Below are positions 12,206-23,900 of a stretch of 64,000 bases of DNA, one piece after another. The first letter of the stretch is position 1; every line of letters begins with the position of its first letter. A program made the translations under genes and the position numbers. The stretch is taken from the NCBI RefSeq assembly GCF_048544455.1, contig NC_133526.1, positions 12,044,001-12,108,000 on the forward strand. The letters run 5' to 3'. The stretch comes from Silene latifolia. Its lineage: Eukaryota; Streptophyta; Magnoliopsida; Caryophyllales; Caryophyllaceae. Under the pieces are notes generated by a model. That model was not told the DNA's origin. It searched no databases and saw nothing but the letters and a program-made list of their open reading frames with translations.

Positions 12206-13270
12206 TTACCATTTAAATAGACAGAGAGAAACGGCTATTTCTATATAACGTGAGATGAAGCTTTTATTCGCTTTTTTTACTAGCATGGTGAGGCTTAGAG
12301 GATTTTCGTGGCAGGTGCCATCAGCCTTGTTGTGTGAATGAAGATATTCAATCCTAGTTGACACCAAAGTCAAGGGAAAGCATTTGGCTAATGCTAACTC
12401 TACAATAAAGTTCTTTGGGAATGCCGACATCACTTAGCTCTCTCTATCATATAGGAACTGTTGAGATGTCTTCTGATCTAATCCCATTTCAAGGGTTTTT
12501 GTGGTGATAATCTAGATCTTTTTTTTCGAAAATAAGACCCCTTAGCTGAAAATGACACGCTTAATTTAGTCATGAATTTTTACTGGGTAAGAATCAAGGA
12601 ACCATATTTGACCATCTAAGCTTGTGTTTAGTCATTATTGCTGCAGGGCTTGTAGTTGTGCATGTGCATGATATCTTTTGTGTATGCATTTTCATTTGTG
12701 CCAGCTCATGTGGGTTAGGGGCGCTTGTATATCTCCTTATGTATGTGTTAGAATGAGATGGATTGGGATGTGGTAATGTACTTTACCGTGTCTATTTTTT
12801 TTTCCCCAATTTCTTTCTTTAAGGTATGTATGTATAATAGAAGTCCTTCCTATCACTTGTACAATGGTCTTGCAATCTGTATTGACAAAGTAAAGGGTGA
12901 AGACTATTAACCTGTTCTTTCTCTCTTTTGGTCAGGAACCATGGCGAAAAGCCATTTGTGCCTGAACTATTTTAGAGTTCTGAAGCTACTGAGCTTTGTT
13001 GTCTTAATTCTTGCTGATTTCATTGATGACTCCTAAGAGTAGTGCCTGTATCTTATTTTTTATCGTCTTTACTCTGACTTGGTTTGTATTTACAGGTAGG
13101 TTGACCCTAAGCAATAAAGCTTTGTGTTTTGAGTCGTTGGGAGTAGGTCAATATGAAAAGCCTGCAAGATATGATCTTTCAAGGGGTTTGAAACAGGTTA
13201 TAAAGCCGGAATTGACTGGGCCGCTTGGTGCTCGACTGTTCGACAAGGCTGTGATGTACCGATCAACACT

Positions 13271-14613
13271 GTATGTATTGCAGTCATATCAAAATGCTAT
13301 ATAATTCTGAAATTAGTGAAACCTACTTACTGTTACTACCTTATATGTAGAACTTAGCTTGTGCTGCTTTTTTCTTGCTCTCAGTTTTCCTGAAGTTGGT
13401 AGTGAGATGTATGTATAGGACATGAAAAGGTTCCGCTAGACGAGCTAGAGCCAATGCGATCATACCTTTGTATACCGTTTTATTAATCAAACCTTTTGTC
13501 ATCTGTCCATTTGCCCAACCAATTAGGTCTTCAGCAGAGCTTGATCTTGTGCTAGGTTCTGTATGAATCCTATCCAAATAATGTCTTGCCATTTGACTAG
13601 GGTCACAACCATTAACCATTGGTTGCGATCATTAGCCATGAACATGTGGACAACAGAGTGTGTTAATGAACCATACCACTCCACACGGAATGGCTAGTCA
13701 TTATTGTTGCATAGTGCATACTATTGACAACACTCTTCCATGAACATTTGCCTTGGCAGCTGGAATCACCATGGTCCAAGTTGATTTAGACACTCACCAT
13801 GGGGCATGTCTCCATGACTAAGATGCTAAGAGCGCACCTTTGTTCAAAGGCCAAAGGGTAGGCCGCAGGGACGTAGGGTGTTCACCAAAGCTTTTGCCTT
13901 ACAGATATGCCATACATAGGGATACTCCGTTTCAAGGACATACTTTTGTTATGTGACATAATTAGTGCATAATTGTTGCATGAAGTTGGTTGTTCAAAGT
14001 AGCAATACCTCTTAGAATCGAGCCATCTAGGCGACTAGGCTTACTTTTTTTGACGCAAGTGTCCACTAGGATGCTCCATGGTTCGTACTAAGACACATAC
14101 CTAGGATTCTACCAAATATATTTTACTCGATCACTTAGGCCATGGCACAAAGAACACTAAGTATTGCCCTTCTCAATACCGCTTTTCGTGGCCAGCGGTG
14201 ATCTTGGCATAGCCATATGAGCGGCGTTGGGTGTCATCATAGACACACCCACTTGCCTCATGGAGCACTCTCGTGTCTGCTTGTCAATCAACCTTGAGTT
14301 GTCATTCTTTTTTATTATGATATAATATTATCTTGCTAAAAGTTATACCTCTGTGGTTTAAACAAAACTTTCACAAAAAGCATATCAGTGATACAAAGCC
14401 TGTCATTTGATTGTTTTTGTGAGAATTTTTTTTGTGGAATTTTTTACCTGCTAGAAGTTAAAAGTTCTTTTTATTCGCATTTTGAGGCGTGCGTTCACCC
14501 ATGGACGGTTCGAAAAGATGATTCATGTCAGCCGACCCCAAATCATTTTGGGATTAAGGCTCTGATGTTGTTGTTGTTGTTGTTGTAGAAGTTAAAAGTT
14601 CTTTTAATTACAG
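13271..14613 (+). other. DUF639 intron 6 (about 1.3 kb) with SINE end and an unidentified open frame
   Basis: Donor CT|GTATGT and acceptor TTACAG|C restore STLVEPV across the junction. Besides the SINE fragment, a minus-strand open frame at 13341-13619 (92 codons, with AEDLIGWANGQMTKGL) has a protein-like composition but no family I recognise. It could be a fragment carried in with unrelated DNA. Confidence 0.5.
14505..14587 (+). mobile_element. 3' end of an Au-type SINE
   Basis: The sequence TCAGCCGACCCCAAATCATT then TTGGGATTAAGGCT followed by (TTG)n at about 14563-14587 is the hallmark 3' end of plant Au SINEs. The tRNA-derived head with A and B boxes is not recognisable upstream, so this is a 5'-truncated copy. 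Confidence 0.8.
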
Positions 14614-15249
14614 CGTGGAGCCTGTATTTTTGGAGTTTCCAGAGTTCAAAGGAAGCTCGCGTAGAGACTACTGGTTGGATATCACTTTGGAGATATTACG
14701 TGCTCACAAATTCACAAGAAAATATAGTCTCAAAGGAATTCAAGAGTCTGAAGCAATTGCAAGGGCTATTCTGGGGATCTTTCGGTGTCGCGCAGTTAGA
14801 GAGGCTTTTCACTTCTTTTCATCGCACTATAAATCATTGCTTGTTTTTAACCTTGCTGAGAATCTTCCTGGAGGAGACGCCATTTTAGAAACTCTGGCAA
14901 GCTGCTTATTACGTATCGGAGCATGCTCTGCACAAGCGGATATATCTGGTAGTTCATTTACTGAGAAGAAGCTTGTGGAATGTCCAGTCTCGCTCGTAAC
15001 ATTAAGCGTATTGGGACTAACCCTGGACAAAGATGTAGAATTTGATTCAAAAGCTACATATCTTAGAGGATATGTTTGTGTGGGTGAAACAAATCAATTA
15101 GAAGCGGCAGTGAAACAATTGAAAATGGATACGGGAAAGGCTGAAGCAGCACAGCTGACTGTTAACCAAGTTAAAGTTGATGGAATAGACGCAAATTTTG
15201 TCATCATGAGAGTAATATTTCTGTTCATCTCTCTGTGCGTGTATACGTT

Positions 15250-15255
15250 TTTTTT

Positions 15256-15306
<51 letters not shown>
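15250..15306. repeat. T-run and (GT)n microsatellite in DUF639 intron 7
   Basis: About 12 T followed by about 23 GT units, just inside the intron after donor AGA|GTAATA at 15211. Frames reading CVCVCV or THTHTH here are artefacts. Confidence 0.95.
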
Positions 15307-15309
<3 letters not shown>

Positions 15310-15952
15310 ACAAGCCTGCTTATGTATAACATGTGTTTCAATTTCATAAGAGCTAATTGAAATTATTTTGGTAATTGCCGTCATAATTAGAAATCATATT
15401 GACATCTAAAATGGCCATTGTGCTCCTCTCAATCGGTGGAAGGTAAAGCCTGTGCATATTTAGATCATCTTTGTCTCCTCAAAGTGCGGAACTCTGATTT
15501 CATCGGACTTCTTAGTCAGAAAATGTTCCCTTGATGTGGGTAGCCATTCCCAATCTGGGAGGTCGACCGTAAGACATATTTTGTGCCCGTTTTCAATAAT
15601 AAAGGGAAAATGAATGCAACATTGTATACCATTGTATGTTTCTTCTTCCCCCTTTAATGTGTTTTATGTACTTACTGGATGTATGTTTCCATTTTGTTCC
15701 TTTATCTCAATTGATAGTACATTTACGAGTTATCAAAATTTCAAATTAATTTGCTTTCGTGATGGCTTGCTTTTGTCATTTCCTTTTTATTCCCCTTCTA
15801 ATGATCCCAAAAACTCATAGCATGATCCTTTCTTGTAGGAGCTGCTTTTCCCACTGATTCTACTTGCTAGCCGTTTAAAAGTCTTGGCTTCCTGGGAGGA
15901 GCCTTTTAAATCAACTGTTTATATGGTGCTGATGTGCTACATATTTGTGAGG

Positions 15953-17276
15953 TAACTTTGTCATGCCCTGATATTTTGATTTTGGTGGCATTTTGTAGGA
16001 CACTTCACTTTTAATAGTTCAGCTAACTTTTTGCATTGCCCACTGGCCCATGAATCTTTGTTTCATAAGATCATGGGCGTGTCTAGACGTACGGTTAGCC
16101 AACAACAAGTCAACAACTTTTCTGTGTAATCTCACTACTACCTCTATCTGATTAAACTGTGTTTCCTTTCCCGGACATCTCTCATTAAACTTTCCATCCA
16201 CACCAGAGAAGGTTTTACCATGCAAAATAACAACTTTTCCTGATTTCTGTATTAAAATTACAGTGATGCCCTTTTTTTACTCTCGAATTAATCTAACCTA
16301 CCACTCAATATACCTAACAGTAATTAACTAATGTAATTACTGAGTCCAAATTTAGCCCTTTACGAGTTTATATCACCAAAATCAGCCTACCACTGATCTC
16401 AGTCACTCAGAACTCTAGTTTTCCTGTCACTGAGCACTCTGATTCCCCCTTACTGTATCTGATTGTGGGTGTGGATGTTTTTGTCGGGATAAGTCTGGTT
16501 GTGGGTTTGGATCTGAACGTCTGGCCCCGTCACTGAGCACTCTGATTCCCCCTTACTGTAACTGAAAATTGGATTCTGTATACACGGTTTTCGGATATGC
16601 GGAAAAAACAGCTATATAGAACCGTATATATAGAAAATCCGTGTTTGAATAAGGATACTGGAAAATGATAATGTTAAAAACCGGATATCAGATACGGTTT
16701 TATATACGGTTTTGCTCTGCCCCGCGCACCGACAGTGACATTCATTTTTTTGGTGAATTAGCAAATGGAAGGTCGGTGCTTTGTTGGAGGATGGTCATGA
16801 CTTAATGAGTGAGCTAGCGAGTGTAGATATGTTAATGACTCAATGTTGACCCTTATCAATTTAGCTTGGCCACCTACTTTTGGACATGTAGGTGTTTGAG
16901 AGTGACTACAATCCCTTTTATCCACATTTCTACGCCCTTTTATCCACTTTTGAACGTGTTTTAACTGTGATTTGTATCTCGTGACTCCGCTGTTGGATTT
17001 TATTTAAAAGTTTTAAAAATCCTGTTTTTTCGCTACATTTTGGTTCTTTATGTTACTGTCGAATCTCAGGGTTCAGTCCGCACGATTATATTTTCCTAGG
17101 AAATTAATCGATTATATATGTTTAGATTGATGTGTATTTAACCACACACTCAATCGCGAACTCGTGACAACACCGTGTGGTTAGAGCTAATGAGAATCGA
17201 TTAGAGAGCTTAGGAGAGAAAAACAGGGGATTTGTTTGAGTAGCTTGTACGGTATGCTTATAAGTAATGATTCTTG
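15953..17276. other. Spacer between the DUF639 and alpha-galactosidase remnants
   Basis: The expected C-terminal DUF639 exons were searched for by eye and not found. A 32-bp direct repeat beginning GTCACTGAGCACTCTGATTC occurs at about 16428 and 16529, roughly 101 bp apart. A TA-rich patch at 16570-16720 repeats ATACGGTTTT-like words. A minus-strand open frame at 16019-16225 is unrecognised. Confidence 0.5.
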
Positions 17277-17284
17277 GGCGCAAT

Positions 17285-17471
17285 CAGTGGCGTAGCCACA
17301 TATATGATAGTGGGGTCTTGACATCCCATAACTTTTCGATAATTGGCGTTTTTTATCATTAAAATTTGACTGTTTTGAAAATTTTATGTCTTTAAGACCC
17401 CGTAATAAGATATAAATAACAATTACATTAGAATAGACCCCACAGGTAAAACGATTCTGGCTCCGCCACTG
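17285..17471. mobile_element. hAT-type MITE (187 bp), CAGTGGCG ends
   Basis: The ends CAGTGGCGTAGCCA and TGGCTCCGCCACTG are inverted repeats, flanked by a perfect 8-bp target duplication GGCGCAAT (17277-17284 and 17472-17479). The 8-bp duplication with CAG...CTG ends indicates the hAT superfamily. It lies just 3' of alpha-galactosidase copy 1. A second copy is at 50716-50904. Confidence 0.9.
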
Positions 17472-18518
17472 GGCGCAATTGAAGCAGTATGTCAAGGTTT
17501 CACTAAAGTTTCTTGGTTTTCTTTTATCAAAGCACAAACTAAGGACCGACATGAAGGAATACATCAAGAATAACGAAAAAAATAGAGATAATCAAGCAAC
17601 TGGTTTCAATATGTACATCTTGGAGGTATGAGGCTCCAACATTGCTGTCAATTTCCCAACAAACTTCTGATTTAAGGTCTTGTGCTGTTATAACAAATGA
17701 CAACACAACGTCGTTATTTTAAGTCGACTTATTTAGCATAAGAAGTAATTAAAATGAAGTCGGAGAGTAACAATGTGTACCTCCCAAAGATCTCTGGCTT
17801 GAACGACGCTGCCTTGGGGAATGCCGATATCATCCCAATGGGCTGTTACGGGATGGGTATATGTACCTCTATTCACCAAAAGAACGGCCACCCTATAATA
17901 TGTCAGCGGCCCAGCCCACACCTGTTAACCACATTTATCATTATATCAGCAAAGACTAGTATTTAACCGTCTTAATCTTAATACTGATATACCCGTTTTT
18001 TTTAGAAAAATTGAATGTATACGATATTGTATGAGTATATTATACGGAGTATTAATCATTACCTCCCAGTCACCCTCCATCCTGACTTTTTTTGCTTGAA
18101 TTCCGAGAGGATCTGTACATAATACAATCATTAAATCACCAAGAGTTTCAATCCTCTATATTTATTCATGGAAATAGAAATCAATACAATTATTGTTTTT
18201 TGACGGATATAAAACGGGTAATGAGACAAAAAGCAGAATGTTTAGATCATGACAAACTCTTATCTTATTCACCTATCCGTCTTAAACAAAGTAGTACTAT
18301 TTGACATGTTTTATACGGAGTACTTAAAAGACGACTTTACCTTGGTTAACGTCGATCACTTCTTTATTGCCGATGATTTCCATGGTTTCCCTTGTCAAAT
18401 GTCTCACATCACACCCAATCAGAAGAGGAGCCTACATTGTTTTTTTTTTTGCCGTATAAGGTCCTTGGCCATCAATTAAAATAAGCAACATTTTTTGCTT
18501 TTTTTTTTAAAGAAAATT

Positions 18519-18732
18519 CACAAATTCTTGTTTCAGACGGACACTTTTCGTCTTATTTTTCAGACGGACATATGCGACTATTTTATAGTTAAATGTAACC
18601 ACAATGGTATAGGCAGTGTTACAGCTTATGGTAACTAGTTTTTTCAATGGTGGTCACATTTAACTGTAAAATGGTTACAAAATCCCGTCTTATTATTTCA
18701 GACCAAAAAGGCCTGTCTGAAGCAAGACCCAC
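18519..18732. mobile_element. MULE-like MITE (214 bp) in alpha-galactosidase copy 1
   Basis: The ends CACAAATTCTTGTTTCAGAC and GTCTGAAGCAAGACCCAC are imperfect inverted repeats. They are flanked by an 11-bp direct repeat TAAAGAAAATT (18508-18518 and 18733-18743), of which 9-11 bp would be the target duplication. The same intron in copy 2 (about 48318-48328) has a single CAAGAAAATT, a natural empty site, so insertion followed the gene duplication. Confidence 0.8.
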
Positions 18733-20759
18733 TAAAGAAAATTATATCACCTTGGAAATTGCCCAAATACTGAAATGAACAATGTATTCGTTTTTCGTCA
18801 TCCCTCCATTTCCCACTTCAAGCATGTCCGGATCTACTCAGGTAGCAAACGTTTAACATTAAGTAGAGTCGTAGAGACAAAGAATCATTCACATAAATAT
18901 TCAAAATTCGAAAGAATTTATGAATTAGAATCTAAGTGAACATACCATTCCAACCACCAGGTCTAGCATGCTTAGCGTAAGCCTCATTCATGTCCGCTCT
19001 AGTGACCATACTATAATGTAACAAACATGACCGTTATAGTAGTTAAAAAGCTTAACATTCATACAAAAGGCAACACATTTTTGTTCGGATAGATTTGCAA
19101 GTATTACCTATCCCAGTTGTCAGCAATGTCAGTCGTCGTTCTCCAACTATTCCCTATCTGAGAACCCCAAAGAGCCGGATGCATGTCCCCCCTGTAAAAA
19201 AAAAAAAAAAAAAAAAAATCAACAATGACGCATATGGTTAAGATAACATTTTTTTTACTGATCTCATATAATAGTAGGAGAAGGTAATAATCTTATTACC
19301 ATTCACATAGTGAAAAGAAAATTGGTCGACGAGCATTCAACAGCGCTCTTGTCATCACAGGATACCTAACAATTGGCTTTGACCCATCGTTGAAGCAATT
19401 GTCATACTTTAGGTAATCAATGCCCTATAGAAAGTCGATAATTAGTCGTCATTTTAAAATTCCAATTAGAAGTGGCCCATTGATAATGTGTAATGTGTAC
19501 TATCTAATTTGTCAAGAGTTAACGGTTAAATGAAAGTGATAGATACCCAAGAAGCGAATGTATTTGCATCCTTCTGCTCATGCCCCAATGACCCCGGCAT
19601 TTTCTTGCTACAAGTGAAGTACCTATCAAAGGCGAAAACAATTCCTTAATTCCTGCATAAGAAATTACATTATGAATTTGTGATAAAAAGAGGTTGTTAC
19701 AAATGTACCCTGCATCCGAGTAAATTCCAATCTTAAGCCCCTTGCTATGAACATAATCAAGAGCTTTAATACTGCATTTTAAAAGTTGATCTTTTGGCTA
19801 CTAAATGACCCTGAAACATATCAACACAACATTAGATTTAGGAAAAAAAAAATCAGGAGTTTAGTCGGATTCGGAAGTATCAACCCATCGTGAATTTGTA
19901 ACGCTAGTCTCAGATAGGTAAGGCACCCCCTTTTTATCAAGTACGGGAGCCTTCTATTACACTAGTCACTAGTGTAATGTTGATGTTGAGCCATAGTTGG
20001 AAAAAAAGACGCGTACCATTCTATCACGCCTTAATTCAGCCCAACAATCATCTGAGATGAAAAGAACACAGCGTTTAGGGATTAGGAAACATCCGAGCAA
20101 ATTGTCAGACTACAAACTAAACTTCAAATGTTAAGTATCATAACGGATTATAAGGAAATACAATACGTACCTATGTTAACGTACTTATAACCAAGCTTAG
20201 AGAGACCGATTGCGACCGAGTGCATCACCACAATGTGGATTCTAATCCCTCAAAGACTTGTTCTACTTGAATTACGTTAGTATAGATAGGGGTCGAAAAT
20301 CTTACCGGTTTCTCTTACAATCTTTTCTCACATCACAAATTGAAGTGATTCCAACTATTCCATCCGATTCAAACAATAAGTAAATTGATATAATTGATGT
20401 TAAGTATCAAAGTCACCTTAATTCTACCTTGATTCTGAGATTGTTGATAGAAAACATTAGAACAATTGTCCTGAATTTATACCGACTTTATACTGGTACA
20501 TTAACTGGTGTTTCGGTTAGCAGTATTAGTTTTATATCGACTTATACGCAAACGACCCTCATGTCAAGCAAACCCAAAGACTCCCATCAGTAAACCGAAA
20601 CACACCGGACATCCAGCACTACAAATTTCGTATATGATTTAGTAAACAACAAATGTAAAAGAGAAATTACGTTTCTATCTCCAACTTGCTATTTTTCGGA
20701 ATATGAAGATTATTCCCTTTCTATTAAATTTGTAACAATTTTTCTCCAGAAAACTGATA

Positions 20760-21032
20760 CTCCCTCCGTACCACACCAAAGGTAACGTAGGGAAAAGTTG
20801 AGTATTTAAGAAAATGTGGAAAAAGTAAGGGTAAAGAGAGAAAAAATAGGTGGGGTATGTAATTATGGGTTTAATTGTTGGTTAGTATGTGGGGTATGTA
20901 ATGACATTTTGTGTAAATATCAAATGGGTATAAGGATAATTTGGTAATGTTGTGCGCCAAATAAAGAATGTTACCTTTGGTGTGGTACGTCCGTTTATAG
21001 TAAGTGTTACCTTTGGTCTGGTACGGAGTGAG
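20760..21032. mobile_element. Stowaway-type MITE in intron 1 of copy 1
   Basis: Left TA|CTCCCTCCGTACCACACC, right GGTCTGGTACGGAGTGAG|TA, giving inverted ends and a TA target duplication (20758-20759, 21033-21034). A second, inner copy of the right-end word (GTTACCTTTGGTGTGGTACG) begins at about 20970. Confidence 0.75.
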
Positions 21033-21196
21033 TATAAACTTATACATCTAATTAAAATTATACAAGTAACTTATAACACCGTGAAAAACCACTTATATAA
21101 GACACACATAAATATGTACTCCCTCCTATTCACCATTTTTTTCCCTATTTCCTTAAACGGATTATTCAGGTTTTCTTCCTCTTTCTTATTTTGGAA

Positions 21197-21300
21197 ACTT
21201 TTACTCTTATTTTATTCATATCTCTCTCCTATTACCAAACCCCACCCAACTTTTACTCTTATTTTATTCATCCCTCTCTCCTATCACCAAACTCCACCTA
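21197..21300. repeat. Two-copy 52-bp tandem repeat
   Basis: Unit ACTTTTACTCTTATTTTATT... at 21197-21248 is repeated at 21249-21300 with a few differences. Confidence 0.85.
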
Positions 21301-21560
21301 ACTCACAATTCCCCGGATTGGCCAGGGGGCGGGTCAGGCTCTTCTGGTCAAACCCGGGCCAAGTCTGGGGGAGGGGCGGGCTTGGCCATGCTGGGACATG
21401 CTTGACCCGGGCCTAGGCCCAATGCGGGCCGGACCGACGGGCCTACCATAATTTTTTTATTTTCCTGAAATAGATGGACAAGTGCAGGCCGGGCTGAGAA
21501 AATGGAACCCGGGCCAGGCCAGGGGGAAGGAGCGGACCGTGTGAGATGACGGGCTGGAGT
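21301..21560. repeat. GGGCCGGGC-rich low-complexity block
   Basis: Degenerate repeats of GGGCCAGG, CGGGCCGG and CCCGGGCC in a sharply GC-rich island within AT-rich intron DNA. Confidence 0.7.
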
Positions 21561-21769
21561 CGGGTCGGGCCAAGGTGGCCCGTGCTGTTGGCAAGCTCTA
21601 TGCGTTAACGTCTCCCGATCCCCAAGCTATAATAAATCTTTATTTGTTTAATAATGTAGTTCATATTTTATCTAAAATCATTATGCTACTATTTTTTTTT
21701 CATATACTTCATAACTTCGCCAAACTATACTTGGAGCCTCGAGGGAATACATATTATAGGGTAAGACTA

Positions 21770-21985
21770 TCTCACCTTCATTTAATTTATCACAAATTCT
21801 CATTGAAGACATGATATATCCGTTACAAGCTGAAGACGGATACCATTTTATCTCACAATGTACCCACTTTTTCTCTCTCTGCAACACTATTCATGTGGTC
21901 CCCTTTCTCCACTAACCCATTTTGTTACCATTTTATCTCACAAAATATCCGTCACAAATGGTAACCCGTCACAAGGGAGACCAAT
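21770..21985. repeat. MITE-like dispersed repeat (ATCCGTCACAAG family)
   Basis: Shares TCTCATTGAAGAC, ATATCCGT(C/T)ACAAGCT and GACGGATACCATTTT(A/C)TCTC with 47300-47460 in copy 2. Words near the right end (TATCCGTCACAAATGG, CCCGTCACAAGGGAGACC) suggest repeated ends. Termini and target duplication are not resolved. Confidence 0.5.
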
Positions 21986-22097
21986 TGTTAATTTATTGAT
22001 CATATAAACAAGTTGCCTTGTATACAATGCGGTCGTCTTAGGGTGTAAAGGCCGTCTCATGCAATAACTACGACATCAGAAAGAAGGGAGCATATTA

Positions 22098-22278
22098 AGT
22101 CTTGATATAGACGGATATATCCGTCTACAGCAAGAGACGGGTCAAATACCCTTAAAGTGATGACATTTTTGGGACCCACCACGCAAGTTGTTGTTTGTCT
22201 TATGTATAATGTGGTATGTTACTTGGTCCGTCTTTAGTTATAGACGTATAGTTGCCGTCTATAATGAGATTTTGTGTT
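22098..22278. mobile_element. MITE with AGACGG-type inverted ends
   Basis: The left arm AGTCTTGATATAGACGG, ATATATCCGTCTAC and AGAGACGGGTC is matched by the reverse complement of the right arm (CTCATTATAGACGG, ACGTCTATAACTAAAGACGG). The arms are about 45 bp and diverged; the target duplication is unclear. Confidence 0.5.
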
Positions 22279-22321
22279 CTAAAATAGACATTGGTGTTGG
22301 AGTTGGTGACTAACTCTATAA

Positions 22322-22982
22322 TGTTAGGAAATTGTACACGAACTGAAAAGACAATAATGAAAACCGCACCGAATCGTTATGCTTTCCTAATAGAACAATT
22401 CGACCCTTACTTTAGTGCCTGGGTTGTATCGAACTTTCTATTGAGATAAGACGGTTGCCCTTTGTATTCGGCACAGAATACAGAGATATAATTAAGAAGT
22501 ATTTTTGAGCAGTTTGTGTTTTTTTTGTTCAGGAATGCAGAAGTTATGTTTTTTCTGTATTTTCCTTCTGTCTCTCAAACTCTATTTATAGAGGAGAAGA
22601 ATGGGAAAGCAGAGGGAAAGGGGAATGAATTCTGAAGGGTTGCAACCTTTCAGATTTTCTGTTGGATTTAGAAAATTCCGACAGGAATTAATTAATTTCC
22701 AAAGTTTCGGGGGCGTTGCCCCCGAACCCCCATCGGGGACCACGTTGCGTCCCCGAACCCTTAAACCAGGGCGCTTCGCCCCTGGACCCAGACTCGCTGA
22801 CCGGTCAGCGAGACCCCCGCATAGTTATTCGAACGAAAATTATTCCGTAATCCCGTAAATAATTATGCAAGCGTACACTCCGTACTTCCCGAACTAGCAT
22901 TTTATTATTTAGAAATTACCCATCCTTGAACCAGTCTTTAATTACGTCAAATGAACCGATAATTACACTTAAATTACCAACA
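22322..22982 (+). mobile_element. Solo LTR (661 bp), TGTTAGG...CCAACA
   Basis: Bounded by TG...CA and a perfect 5-bp target duplication TATAA (22317-22321 and 22983-22987). It has a TATA-like CTCTATTTATAGAGG at about 22577-22591. About 120 bp downstream lies a GC-rich hairpin cluster: CGGGGGCGTTGCCCCCG (22708-22724), TCGGGGACC..GCGTCCCCGA (22733-22756), CCAGGGCGCTTCGCCCCTGG (22766-22785) and CGCTGACCGGTCAGCG (22795-22810). There is no internal region, so it is a solo LTR left by recombination. Probably Copia, but the lineage is not certain. Confidence 0.85.
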
Positions 22983-23439
22983 TATAAAACCACTACAAAT
23001 GACAGCATCCGTAGACCAAAATCAACAATGTTAATAAAGAATTTCAACAAAGACAATCGTCATAAATTGGTCTTCGTGAAACGTGACTGGCTTCATGTTC
23101 GAGTATCAGAGTATCAGACTGTAGTACAATACAAGTTATTTAAATATTTTTGGTCGGATTAAATATTAGTAAGTTAAGATTATACACAGAACCATGAATC
23201 CTAGCTTAAATTAGAGTAATTTCAAAATTCTCATCCAAAATACTTTTATCAATTAGTCATAATGCACTTTAAAAAAAAGGTTTTAAAAGTAAAAATAAAG
23301 AATGTATATTTAATCCCTATACAAAAATTCTTATTTAAGACAGCAATATTCATTTAAACTTAAAATTGGCAAAGTATGATAAATGGTCCAAAAGGAGGAT
23401 GCCTATGGACTAAAAAAAAGTTTGTCCTAAAGAGCATAT

Positions 23440-23755
23440 TTATAGCATCTTTAATGGTAAACTACATTGTATTGTAGCTTGACATGCCACATAGTTATTT
23501 TCAGCAATATTGCTCTCAAACTACATGTTCTCCCAATGGTAAGCTACTATACCTTGTAGCTTGAATAGACCTACTTCACATTAATCAACCAATAAAAACC
23601 AAGCAACAAAAATCAAGCATGTAAATTGGTAGAGCAGGTGTAGCTTTCTAGCGGGTCATGATTTTCCATCTCCAATGGTGAACAACCTGCTTGAAATTTT
23701 TACAAAATTGCAAGCAGGTCCTTTTTTGTAACCATTGGAGATGCTCTTAACCTGT
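23440..23755. mobile_element. Possible MITE with AGAGCAT...ATGCTCT ends
   Basis: The left end AAGAGCATATTTATAGCATC and right end CCATTGGAGATGCTCTT are roughly inverted. The interior has further inverted words (AATGGTAAACTAC, CAATGGTGAACAACC). Target duplication not seen. Confidence 0.4.
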
Positions 23756-23900
23756 TTCATCTTAAAACGGATACCTGTGTCCAACTACCCTTTTGACTTT
23801 GTGAGTGAATTGTCACATCAAGAATTGGAGACTTGAATATCATGTTTTCATATTGAGAAGTGTTATCTATCTTCTTTTTTAATAACCGATTAAAATATAA

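Larger units (their letters stand above)
8643..15952 (+). pseudogene. DUF639 family gene, lacking one internal exon and the 3' end
   Basis: DUF639 proteins are plant proteins of unknown biochemical role. Eight exons with good GT-AG junctions are seen: 8643-8806, 9304-9538, 9723-9809, 9896-9995, 11550-11686, 13096-13270, 14614-15211 and 15839-15952. They encode family blocks such as RNLLEFCSYKAL, FRRLTFDMMLAWEAPGVDIE, EGWSLFYTSSTEMAVQ, LFDALTNTSGSRLHFLIYDK, QPVLQHIGISAWPGRLTLSN, KPELTGPLGARLFDKAVMY, REAFHFFSSHYKSLL, FNLAENLPGGDAILETL and LASRLKVLASWEEPFKS. The start is the ATG of MEKSTK. Each exon is open. The family segment usually found between exons 3 and 4 (about 25 residues, DEKKTVGPEAF type) is absent: only 86 bp separate them, and joining 9809 to 9896 gives ATG TAG. 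Reading past 15952 meets TAA at once, and no hydrophobic C-terminal exons were found downstream. It is probably a recent pseudogene or a truncated paralogue. Confidence 0.85.

Noticed and set aside
15098-15384. Thr-His and Cys-Val repeat open frames
   Set aside because: Artefacts of the (GT)n microsatellite in a DUF639 intron.
22601-22858. Open frame with a Pro/Gly-rich end
   Set aside because: It lies over the GC hairpins of the solo LTR and has no recognised domain.
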